From: an uncultured Collinsella sp.
GTDB taxonomy: Bacteria; Actinomycetota; Coriobacteriia; Coriobacteriales; Coriobacteriaceae
Direction: 5' to 3'
DNA: 47,007 nucleotides
Assembly: GCA_958427975.1 (NCBI GenBank)
Contig: CAUAEH010000010.1
Location: forward strand, 1-47,007
A model generated the notes under the pieces. The model was not told where the DNA came from. It saw only the letters and a list, made by a program, of their open reading frames with translations, and ran no database searches. The position numbers and the translations under genes are program-made. Shown piece after piece: positions 8,780 through 15,985 of the stretch. Each line of letters starts with the position of its first letter. The first letter of the stretch is position 1.

Positions 8780-9760
8780 CTAGCACTGTTCATCTACAGG
8801 AATATCCAGTTTATTCGCCGCGCAAATGCAAAGCTCTTTATCCTCTTGAGTCATCCTGCTCCCAAGAATAACTCGCAACGGCTTGCATGGGCGTTGTACA
8901 TAATTCATCTCAAGCTCATCTGGCTCTGGTACAAGACGGGCACGATATTCGTTCTCCCGCTCAAACACACTGCCCTTTCTGTAAATTGCCCGTAGATCAC
9001 TAAGCATGTCATCACTGCTCACATTAAGACCAAGCATCCTAGCAGCAGTCCAAGCAATTTGAGGGTCGCAATTAAATGGTTCGTCATCATATAAAATTGG
9101 TAATAATTCAGTGCGCATTCCGTTAGCTATGTTGCAATTGCGAATAGCTTCTCTGTCGTAAGCAAGAACGAAACCCGCTTGGCTTTCGGAATATACATTC
9201 CACATATTCGAATCGCTAGGATTGTCCGTTAGGCACAAAATGCGACAACAATTTCGGCAGCTATTCTGATGAACTGGGGCAACAAATCCTCCAACAAATA
9301 AGCGCAAATTTTTAACAGCCGAGCGAAAAAGACTAACTTTTCCCTCATCGGATAGTATCTTGAACTCATCTATTCTTGCTGGATTAAAAGGAGCCCCCAG
9401 AACCCCTAAAACAAACGCAAGTCGTCTAAAATCAATTTGATTTATTATCTTTAACGCTTGTTCATCATCATTGAGATTACTTTCGATTTCATCTATACCA
9501 TTCCAGTTATAGATCGGTACCGAGTCGCACTGATCGCTGAAAACCTTTGGATGAGAAAATGTAACAGTCGCGTTTTCTAGATCGGCAAAAGCGTATTCAC
9601 TTGGAGGTCGATAGCGGTAAAGCATTCGCGGGACGAGAGAAGTCGATAGCGCTTCCAGCTCCTTCTTTGCGGAAACAATGGAGGCGCCATCGTTTTGCTT
9701 GGCAACGAGATTAGCCAGCGTCTCCCGATATGTTTCTTTCTGTGTCAAGCTTAGCACCAT
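8780..9760 (-). CDS. DUF2971 family protein
   Basis: A 326-residue protein starting at the ATG at 9760 with GGGAAG about 10 bases upstream. Family features are visible: LYRYRPPSEYAFADLEN near residue 50, TFSHPKVFSDQCD near 70, a cysteine-rich CRNCCRILCLTD near 175, then NMWNVYSESQAGFVLAYD and, near the end, FERENEYRARLV. This order matches DUF2971, whose biochemical role is not established. The gene is AT-rich and lies among IS remnants and a broken hicB, consistent with a transferred accessory gene. A link to phage defence has been suggested for some relatives but is not shown by this sequence. Confidence 0.78.
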   Translation of the reverse strand: MVLSLTQKETYRETLANLVAKQNDGASIVSAKKELEALSTSLVPRMLYRYRPPSEYAFADLENATVTFSHPKVFSDQCDSVPIYNWNGIDEIESNLNDDEQALKIINQIDFRRLAFVLGVLGAPFNPARIDEFKILSDEGKVSLFRSAVKNLRLFVGGFVAPVHQNSCRNCCRILCLTDNPSDSNMWNVYSESQAGFVLAYDREAIRNCNIANGMRTELLPILYDDEPFNCDPQIAWTAARMLGLNVSSDDMLSDLRAIYRKGSVFERENEYRARLVPEPDELEMNYVQRPCKPLRVILGSRMTQEDKELCICAANKLDIPVDEQC

Positions 9761-9945
9761 GTAATATCGCTTCCCGATCTAGCTAAATTAGATGCAGTTG
9801 ATTTTATCCAGTGCAAAGATACTGAATGCACATACGAAGCAGAAGTCATGTCTATCAACTACCGAAAAATGATTCCGATTGGAACGTACCGGAAATCGTA
9901 AAAGCTGCCAACGGATATATTTATAATAGCCTGAGATGACTAGAG

Positions 9946-10113
9946 ATGAAAACATATAGCTATCAAGCAATCTTATCCTCCGATGAAGACGCCAGCTATG
10001 ACATCAAATTCCCCTCCCTGTCAGGTCGTTTTACCAATGACGGAGCGCCGCAGAGGCTGCAGAAGCAGTCGAGTATGCAGAAAAGATTTATATGAGCGCG
10101 TCAATTAAAAAAA
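9946..10113 (+). pseudogene. hicB: HicB-like antitoxin, frameshifted and truncated by an IS1595-like end
   Basis: The ATG at 9946 opens MKTYSYQAILSSDEDASYD and then IKFPSLSGRFTN, the typical HicB N-terminus (partial RNase-H fold). One base is lost near 10043-10050: the original frame stops at about 10095, while the shifted frame continues AAEAAEAVEYAEKIYM as expected of HicB. The gene then runs straight into the terminal repeat at 10114 and has no C-terminal DNA-binding part. No convincing hicA lies upstream; 9761-9945 contains only a 37-residue open frame (9826-9939) that I cannot identify. Confidence 0.65.
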
Positions 10114-10188
10114 GCTCTGTTAGACCAGGATTGACACACATCTGTCCTCACGGCGCCATATCGTTAGCCTCGTAGACCGCGGGGCAGC

Positions 10189-10560
10189 ATGAACGCCGAG
10201 GACCTGGTAATCGCCTTCAAACGGGACATGGCGAAGCTGAGCGGGACCGAGCGCCGCCGCGCGATTGAGTCCGTCAGGGGCGTAATCCGCACGGCGGCGT
10301 TCGACGACGCGGCCGGCTCCGCCTACGAGGTCGAGCGCAGCCGCGTCTGCCTCAAGACCGCCTACACCATGCGCCATAGGCTGATCGAGTGCCTCTCGGC
10401 CCACTGCCCCCATTCAGGGTCGGGCGGGGCTGCGGCGGCGAGCTCGATGAAATCCACTTCCCCGAGTCGTTCAAGGGCAAGGGCAACCGCGCGAAGGGGT
10501 TGTTCGCGATGCCGCATCGGCATCGTAGAGACGGTAGAATGGTCGCACCGCGATATACGA
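10189..10560 (+). pseudogene. IS1595-family transposase relic
   Basis: The ATG at 10189 begins MNAEDLVIAFKRDMAKL and continues to CLKTAYTMRHRLIECLSAH, the helix typical of IS1595/ISXO2 transposases. Near 10408 the frame shifts by one base and continues GRGCGGELDEIHFPESFKG, matching the family's ELDE-x-HFPESFKGN catalytic segment. The zinc-ribbon part expected between them and all of the C-terminal half are missing. It is not functional. Confidence 0.75.
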
Positions 10561-10574
10561 GGAGGGGTGCAGCC

Positions 10575-10766
10575 ATGCCGTCGAACATACCGGCCGCGAC
10601 GATCCGGGTCGACCCGGAGGTCAAGAGGGAGGCCACCGTCATCCTTGACGAGCTCGGCCTGTCCATGTCCACCGCCGTCAACGCGTTCCTCAGGGCGCTC
10701 GTCCGGGAAGGCGGGATGCTGTTCGAGATGAAGGTAAAGGCGCCGGCAATCGACTTGAAACGGTAG
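10575..10766 (+). CDS. dinJ: RelB/DinJ-family antitoxin, short and without toxin partner
   Basis: 63 residues: MPSNIPAATIRVDPEVKRE, then ILDELGLSMSTAVNAFLRALV. This is the ribbon-helix-helix fold of RelB/DinJ antitoxins, which bind DNA and neutralise a YafQ/RelE-type RNase. The ATG at 10575 has AGGAGG about 10 bases upstream, and a TAGAAT -10-like box lies at 10535-10540, so it keeps its own expression signals. The usual family length is 80-95 residues; here the tail after MLFEMKVKAP is replaced by AIDLKR and a stop, so the toxin-binding end is probably lost. No toxin gene follows. The sequence upstream in frame is transposase relic, not part of this protein. Confidence 0.7.
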   Translation: MPSNIPAATIRVDPEVKREATVILDELGLSMSTAVNAFLRALVREGGMLFEMKVKAPAIDLKR

Positions 10767-10800
10767 ACCCTTCACGATTAACCCGACCGATCTTGAGCAC

Positions 10801-10846
10801 ATCGCCCCCCTGCCGGATTCAAACCCTGCAAGGGGGCGATAACTTT
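10801..10846 (+). terminator. Hairpin at the right end of the first IS1595-like element
   Basis: ATCGCCCCC and GGGGGCGAT pair around a loop with partly paired TGCCGG/CTGCA, followed by AACTTT. It is the weaker version of the hairpin in the second element. It would end dinJ or transposase transcripts. Confidence 0.55.
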
Positions 10847-11053
10847 GCATTTTCAAAATACGATTGGGCTGAATGTCGATACTGGTCTAACAGAGCCTTA
10901 GTTTTTTAGATATTGCGTCAATGTCCATTTCGTCTCTTTTAGCGCTGAATACGATGTATCGGGTTCATTTTCTCATGCCTTATAAGGAATATATGAGACG
11001 GCTGAATTCGTAGATGCCTGTTGTAAATGAATGTATGTGAGAAAGCTAACAAC

Positions 11054-11215
11054 TACTTAATAAGAGTTGCGTTTGGCATCAGACAACGAAAACCGTTGCA
11101 TTTTGTCTCATGCAACTAAAAGGGTTGCGTTTGGTATATAGCAACGAAAACAGTTGCATTATGTCTCATGCAACTAAAAGGGTTGCTTTTGGTGTCTAGC
11201 AACGAAAACAGTTGT
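11054..11215. repeat. Tandem 58-bp repeats each carrying two GCAAC-N7-GTTGC dyads (operator array)
   Basis: Dyads at 11083-11099, 11112-11128, 11141-11157, 11170-11186 and 11199-11215 share the form GCAAC-N7-GTTGC. A decayed sixth, with only the GTTGC half kept, lies at 11054-11070. Like dyads recur at exactly 58 bp, and the two dyads of one unit are 29 bp apart. The last one abuts a TATAAT box for satD. The AAAA-containing spacers and the TGTCTCATGCAAC flanks are also conserved. This looks like a multi-site operator for an unknown dimeric repressor, or a plasmid-like iteron set. The rest of 10897-11053 is AT-rich and shows no gene. Confidence 0.8.
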
Positions 11216-11221
11216 TATAAT
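11216..11221 (+). promoter_or_regulatory. -10 box of the satD promoter
   Basis: A consensus TATAAT lies directly against the last dyad of the operator array and 30 bases before the satD ATG. No good -35 is seen; the last dyad occupies the spacer, so a bound protein would cover the promoter. Confidence 0.6.
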
Positions 11222-11251
11222 GCGTAAAAAGTAGCAATTGAGGAGCGACAG

Positions 11252-12076
11252 ATGACGGATTATTCAGTGCTGATGCTGGACATAAAGCAATCGAGAAAGC
11301 TAAACGAGGCTCAGAGGCAGAGCGCTCAAGATGACCTTCTTGGAGCGTTGAATTGTGCGAACGCTTTGTTCTACGACTCGTTGGAAAAGCCGCTCATGTT
11401 TAGCGCGGGGGATGAGATTCAGGGTATGTTTCGAGACCTCCCTAGCGCATTTCTTGCCTATCGTTATTTACGGATTCTCGTGCAAACGGTTGAGTTGCGC
11501 GGGGGGATAGGGATTGGCTCCTGGACGACTCGAACGGAATCCTCTCTTTCAACTGAGCAAGATGGAACGGCCTATCATCGGGCTCGGGCTGCGATCGACG
11601 CCGCAGAGAAGGATAGATTTAAATCGCTCAAAATATTTGACGAAAAAGGGTGCTCAAATTTATATGAAGCTGCAACAGCTAGCAGCATTGGGATAATCGA
11701 GAGACGAAACAAGCCTCAGAAGAGAACGTGCGAAATCGTTGAGTTGACTTGTCCTTTAATATTTGATTTGTGGGCGAGAAAACCAGGACAAGCCAATCGC
11801 TACAAAGAGGCAATAGCTCAACGGCTGGCGAATACGGGACTCGATTTTCAAAATGATATCGAACCAAGAATAACCAGCATGGAAAAGCCTTTCGACGCGG
11901 TGCAGGTGGAGCTTGAAAAGAGCCTTATGGGGATTCCTGGGCTGCTTGAGATTGCGACGGGCGCGTCACGCCAGGGAATCGAAAAAAGCATGCGGAATGC
12001 GAGCATCCAACTGGAGAGAGAGCAAGCTGCACTTGCTGTATACGTTTTGAGCAGGGAGGGTGCAGAAAAATGCTGA
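11252..12076 (+). CDS. satD: SatD family protein
   Basis: A 274-residue protein that begins MTDYSVLMLDIKQSRKLN with GAGGAG upstream of the ATG. The N-terminus (VLMLDIKQSR...AGDEIQGMF, GGIGIGSWTT, then GTAYHRARAAID) fits the SatD family, which is named from an acid-tolerance locus of Streptococcus mutans and has no settled biochemical function. The LMLDIKQSR and AGDEIQG motifs resemble nucleotide-cyclase-like folds, but I would not claim activity. The C-terminal third is helical, perhaps DNA-binding. The next gene overlaps it by 7 bases, and the pair is a recurrent combination. It is the first gene behind the dyad array, so it is probably tightly repressed or induced. Confidence 0.8.
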   Translation: MTDYSVLMLDIKQSRKLNEAQRQSAQDDLLGALNCANALFYDSLEKPLMFSAGDEIQGMFRDLPSAFLAYRYLRILVQTVELRGGIGIGSWTTRTESSLSTEQDGTAYHRARAAIDAAEKDRFKSLKIFDEKGCSNLYEAATASSIGIIERRNKPQKRTCEIVELTCPLIFDLWARKPGQANRYKEAIAQRLANTGLDFQNDIEPRITSMEKPFDAVQVELEKSLMGIPGLLEIATGASRQGIEKSMRNASIQLEREQAALAVYVLSREGAEKC

Positions 12077-12804
12077 CTCTAGGAATTGTGCTCATCGCTC
12101 ATTGCATCTTTGATTTCTATCTACAGTCCACAGGGATGGCTGTTCAAAAAGAGACCGATAATAAAGTACTGGTTCTGCACTGCGTGATTTACTGTGTCGG
12201 AATTAGCTTGATTGTTAACGCGATTTACGAAATTGGATGTTTGCAGAACTTAATTATCTTTGGGGTGCTGATAGCCTCGCATTATTTTATGGATGGTCCA
12301 GCGAGGCTCTATTTGTGTAAAGGCGGACGATCGCCAATTGCTCGTTTTGCTATTGACCAGATAGCTCACGTTCTAATTTTGACTGCGCTCGATTTCTTCC
12401 TATTATTTTGCGCAAGGACGAGAGGCTTCACAGTGGAATTAATCCAAGTTCATTCAGTCGAACTTGCTTGGACGGGAAGCTTTGTTGCGGTCTGCCGTCC
12501 TGCGGGGATAGCCGTTTCGAAAATGCTTGAATCTGCAAGAGGACAAAATAGCGATGAAAAAGGCGATACCGTTCATTCAGGAAAGTGGATTGGAATTTTT
12601 GAGAGACTGATAGTGGTCGCTTTATCGTTACTAGCCCAATATTCGGCGATCGCATTTGTTTTTACAGCAAAGAGTATCGCTCGGTTCAAGGAGATTGAGA
12701 ACAACCAGGGATTTGCTGAAGTATATCTTCTGGGAACACTAGCCAGCGTTGTTTTTGCAATGGGCTCAGCGCTTTTATTCAGCTATTTGTTTAGTCTCTG
12801 TTAG
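12070..12804 (+). CDS. DUF3307 family membrane protein, end altered by a mobile element
   Basis: A polytopic membrane protein of 244 residues with about six hydrophobic segments. The start HCIFDFYLQSTGMAVQK, with a following LHC in the next helix, and FAIDQIAHVLIL near residue 95 are the paired H/D motifs of DUF3307. The ATG overlaps the satD stop (ATGCTGA), so the two are translationally coupled. The stop TAG at 12802-12804 lies inside the left terminal repeat of the 12796-13030 element (CTCTGTTAGACC). The original C-terminus has therefore been replaced by LC-stop, although most of the protein remains. Function unknown. Confidence 0.75.
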   Translation: MLTLGIVLIAHCIFDFYLQSTGMAVQKETDNKVLVLHCVIYCVGISLIVNAIYEIGCLQNLIIFGVLIASHYFMDGPARLYLCKGGRSPIARFAIDQIAHVLILTALDFFLLFCARTRGFTVELIQVHSVELAWTGSFVAVCRPAGIAVSKMLESARGQNSDEKGDTVHSGKWIGIFERLIVVALSLLAQYSAIAFVFTAKSIARFKEIENNQGFAEVYLLGTLASVVFAMGSALLFSYLFSLC

Positions 12805-13030
12805 ACCAAGATTCACACGGACGAGTCGTCGCCCCTCCCAATAATCCCAGAAGGGCTGCGGGGCGACCTCCAGGGCGTCCCGCGTGCTCTCGTATGTGCC
12901 GCCCGGGAGCTGGGCCTCCGGCGATCCTGAGCACATCGCCCCCTTGCCGGATTCAAACCCGGCAAGGGGGCGATTATTTTGCAATTGAAAGAAGATGGCT
13001 GGGCAGAATGTCAATCCTGGTCTAACAGAG
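12796..13030. mobile_element. 235-bp non-autonomous IS1595-derived element (MITE-like)
   Basis: The ends CTCTGTTAGACC and GGTCTAACAGAG are inverted repeats shared with the element at 10114-10896. The inner left part encodes, on the plus strand, a short protein end (ALVCAARELGLRRS-stop at about 12930) that may be the transposase C-terminus. The right part holds a hairpin and matches the first element's right end. There is no transposase of its own. Confidence 0.7.
12935..12980 (+). terminator. Strong hairpin terminator inside the small IS1595-derived element
   Basis: ATCGCCCCCTTGCCGG pairs perfectly with CCGGCAAGGGGGCGAT (16 bp), followed by TATTTT. It ends plus-strand transcripts coming from satD-DUF3307. 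Confidence 0.8.
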
Positions 13031-13096
13031 CCAATCAAAACCTAATAACAACTCGACCTAGAACCGTTCGAGAATTTCGTCGGCATTCTCTCGCAG

Positions 13097-13487
13097 CTAG
13101 ATATCTAGGTCCGGCACGGCAAACTGCACGTAGCCCCTCTGTGGTGCCTGAATAACCTCTCTTTGTAGCAATTTGGCCCTAATAGAGCTGATCTCATTGG
13201 TCTTTTTACCCATACGCTTAGCAATCTCGGCTGATTTGGACTGTTGTTTATCCTCGCACATCGCCAAAAGGGATTTTATATCGTTAAGTCCCAGTCCAGA
13301 AATCGCGGGCTCGTGAACAACATCGTGAAAACGAGCCTCTGCCAGCGCAATGCCTTCGGTGACGTCGCGCTCGCTCACAATGGCACTTTTGGCACGATGC
13401 AAGTTGGCGCGCTGCCAAATGGAGTAACCGACCATTTGCACCAGATAGGCATAGCCCTTAGTGGTCTTAGCGGTTCTCGACAGCAGT
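13097..13487 (-). pseudogene. C-terminal relic of an AAA-type ATP-binding protein with winged helix
   Basis: An open frame of 130 codons is preceded by an in-frame stop and has no good start. It reads LVQMVGYSIWQRANLHRAKS at its beginning and KSAEIAKRMGKKTNEISSI, then QAPQRGYVQFAVPDLD, at the end. This is a winged-helix-like end like that of Orc1/Cdc6-type or DUF-class ATPases common in gut Coriobacteria. The P-loop half is missing. It lies 11 bases past the stop of the large glycosyltransferase, so an insertion or deletion once joined these two. Confidence 0.55.
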
Positions 13488-13498
13488 TAAACCATTGT

Positions 13499-15985
13499 CT
13501 AAAGCGAGAAATACTCACTCTCGACAGATAAGTTAGGCCCCAGCCACGGATCACCCGTCAAGAAAAACTCCGGCCAGCGCTGAATGAACAGCGCTTGCTC
13601 GCGCTTCCAGCGGCGCAGTTTTTCCTCGTTGGCCTCTTCCCTGCCGCGCGAGGTGAACTCGTAGTGGTATAGCTCGGCATAGGGCGTAAAGATCGTGCGG
13701 TAGCCCGCCTCCCACACGCGCAGGCAAAAGTCTGCGTCGTTAAAACCGACGGCGAATTCCTCGTTATAGCCTCCGACCTGCTCAAATACGCCGCGTCGGA
13801 CCATCTGGCAGGCACCCGTTACGGCGCTAAAGTTGCCCGGGCGCACGGCACGGGCAAGATAGCCCTCGCGCTTTGCCGAGAAGTCCTGGTTGGCGTGGGC
13901 AAGTGCACCACGCACGCCAACCAAAATGCCGGCATGCTGCACCAGATGATCGGCAAAGTAGAGTTTGGCGCCCACCACGCCCGCATCGGGACGCTGCAGA
14001 TATCCCATCATCTCTTCTATAAAGTTGGGACTTATGACCTCGGTATCGTTATTAAGCAGCAACAGATAATCGCCCTTAGCGTGCTCAACGCCAAAGTTAA
14101 TGATCTGGGAGTAATTGAACTCGCCCGGCCAGAACACAACGCGCGCGATACCCTTGCCTTTGGATGCTGCAGCCACGCGCTCTGGCAGGGTTTCGTAATA
14201 CGCAAACGTCTCCGGGTCTTCGCTGTTGTTCTCCACCAAGACGATCTCGTAGTTGGCATACGTGGCTTTCTGGGCGATCGACATCACACAGGCATCGAGC
14301 GTCTCAACGTGGTCCTTAGTGGGGATCACAATGCTCACCAGCGGCGCAGGCTCCGGCAGCGCATAGCGCATGCGGTAGACAAACGGCGTCTCGGTCTCCT
14401 CGACCGTTCCGCAAATACCCAGCGCGTTAAAGTGGCGCCGAAGCGCAAGGCGCCCGGCCTCGATGGCATACGGCTTGCTATCGGCAGACCCATCGGCGGT
14501 CGACCCCGGATGAACGCGCCAGTGATACAGCACGTGCGCAACATGCTTAAACCGCGCGCCCGCCGCAAGGCAGCGAAGCGTCAGGTCGTAGTCCTGGGCG
14601 CCCGCAACGTCTTCTGGGGACATACCAATGTGATCGATGAGCGCCTTCTCCACCATCAGGAAATGCGTCACGCAGTTATGGCTATAGAGCAGGTCGACGT
14701 TGAGTACGGTCTTAAAGACCGGCTGGCCCCACTCCCCCGTTTTCTGGAACATGTCCTCATCACAGAACAGGACCTGGGGACGCTCGCCCTCGGCCGCCTT
14801 ATTCAGTGCGGAAACATACTGGAATAACGCGTCCGATTCCAGAATGTCATCGTGGTCCAAGAAAGCGATGTAGTCGCCTGTCGCTTGCTCGATACCTGCG
14901 TTGGTGTTGACCACAATGCCGCCGTTGCCGGGAAGCTCGATGCGACGGATGCGCTCGTCGTTGGCACCTGCCGCAAGGGTGGCCACCGCGTCCCATTCGG
15001 GCGAAGCATCCATAAGGAGCAGTTCCCAGTTGTCATAGCTCTGGGCTAGCACCGAGTCCAGCAGCTCGCGCAGGTAAACCCAATCAGTCTTGTAGCACGG
15101 CACCACAATGCTCACGAGCGGTCTATAGGCAAAGGCCGCCGAAGCGACACGCTGGTACGCCAAATCGCCCGGCTTTGCGCGATGCTGCTCAAACCAGCGT
15201 CGATAGGCCGCATCATCCGCACGCGCATCCTTCATGCGGTTCCAGCTGTCGTCGACCATGCCGTTGTACAGGCGGCCATCCATGGCGCAAAAACCGCTCT
15301 GAATCTGGCCCGTGGCATCAGCCGCAATCGCGACAAAATCTCGTATATCCTGAGGCATCTCAACGCTCAGATACGTTTTATTGACGCGGCAACCGTCCTG
15401 CTGCGGCACATCGACCTGCGACTCAAACACATGCACGGTGGCATCGATGGCGTTCATATGCGTATCGAAAATCTGGAGCTCAGGTGCGCACTGAGGGTCT
15501 CCCGCCCAGGTAACCTCATAGCGCCACACCGCGCCGGCGTCTGCCGGCAAATAGCGGATGGCATCGATCTCGTAGAGGCCGCAGTGTTCGCCACGCTGCG
15601 CATCGCGGATAAGCGCACACAGCGCAGGCTTTGCTTTGTAGTTAATCTTGGATTCCAGCTTGGCAACGCGGCTATCGAGGCGAATGGAACCCAACCTTTG
15701 GCCACCGGATGCAAAAACGACATCCATCGACGAGCCATCCAAAAACGGAAGCACCAAGACAGCGAGCTCGCGCTCGTAATCGGAAACGGAAGGGCAAAGC
15801 GCCAGCACACGGCCATGATCGACCGGGAGCACCAGCGACGGCACACAAGAACTGCTCGTAGTCGCATGGGCAAACACCTGAGAGCCCTCCCGCTCAATAT
15901 GCGCGACGACATCCTGACCGGCAAAACGAAGCAGCACAAACAGACGGCCCTGGCTGCGGCAAAGTGCCAAACGCTTGATACTCAT
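13499..15985 (-). CDS. Bimodular GT2 glycosyltransferase
   Basis: An 828-residue cytoplasmic enzyme of surface-polysaccharide assembly with two GT2 (GT-A fold) modules. Residues 1 to about 290 are a beta-rich N-terminal domain. Module 1 starts at RPLVSIVVPCYKTDW, with AFLDHDDILE as its DxD-type region. Module 2 starts about residue 546 at PLVSIVIPTKDH, with LLLNNDTEVI, FNDADFCLRVWEAG and a final ELYHYEFTSRGRE. The second module resembles rhamnosyl- and galactosyltransferases of rhamnan-type polymers. The ATG follows the upstream gene's stop directly (TAGATG), so translation is coupled. Its 3' end is duplicated as a relic at 5611-5812. The donor sugar and linkage cannot be told. Confidence 0.88.
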   Translation of the reverse strand: MSIKRLALCRSQGRLFVLLRFAGQDVVAHIEREGSQVFAHATTSSSCVPSLVLPVDHGRVLALCPSVSDYERELAVLVLPFLDGSSMDVVFASGGQRLGSIRLDSRVAKLESKINYKAKPALCALIRDAQRGEHCGLYEIDAIRYLPADAGAVWRYEVTWAGDPQCAPELQIFDTHMNAIDATVHVFESQVDVPQQDGCRVNKTYLSVEMPQDIRDFVAIAADATGQIQSGFCAMDGRLYNGMVDDSWNRMKDARADDAAYRRWFEQHRAKPGDLAYQRVASAAFAYRPLVSIVVPCYKTDWVYLRELLDSVLAQSYDNWELLLMDASPEWDAVATLAAGANDERIRRIELPGNGGIVVNTNAGIEQATGDYIAFLDHDDILESDALFQYVSALNKAAEGERPQVLFCDEDMFQKTGEWGQPVFKTVLNVDLLYSHNCVTHFLMVEKALIDHIGMSPEDVAGAQDYDLTLRCLAAGARFKHVAHVLYHWRVHPGSTADGSADSKPYAIEAGRLALRRHFNALGICGTVEETETPFVYRMRYALPEPAPLVSIVIPTKDHVETLDACVMSIAQKATYANYEIVLVENNSEDPETFAYYETLPERVAAASKGKGIARVVFWPGEFNYSQIINFGVEHAKGDYLLLLNNDTEVISPNFIEEMMGYLQRPDAGVVGAKLYFADHLVQHAGILVGVRGALAHANQDFSAKREGYLARAVRPGNFSAVTGACQMVRRGVFEQVGGYNEEFAVGFNDADFCLRVWEAGYRTIFTPYAELYHYEFTSRGREEANEEKLRRWKREQALFIQRWPEFFLTGDPWLGPNLSVESEYFSL

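Larger units (their letters stand above)
10114..10896 (+). mobile_element. IS1595-type element, internally deleted, carrying a dinJ-like gene
   Basis: A 783-bp unit bounded by inverted ends: GCTCTGTTAGACC on the left and GGTCTAACAGAGC on the right. Inside are a broken IS1595-type transposase, a RelB/DinJ-like antitoxin frame and, at the right, a strong hairpin. The right-hand about 110 bp is closely related to the right part of the smaller element at 12796-13030. No target-site duplication is evident around this unit alone. Confidence 0.7.

Noticed and set aside
9761..9945. hicA toxin upstream of the hicB relic
   Set aside because: The short frames here (for example 9826-9939) show no HicA motif such as a conserved G-x-H or a double-stranded-RNA-binding pattern.
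11054..11215. Plasmid replication iterons
   Set aside because: No rep gene or AT-rich origin lies nearby, and the last dyad sits on a promoter, so an operator is the simpler reading; not excluded.
10897..11251. Dyad array as a CRISPR
   Set aside because: The repeats are contiguous 58-bp units with conserved spacers and internal symmetry. There are no variable spacers and no cas genes.
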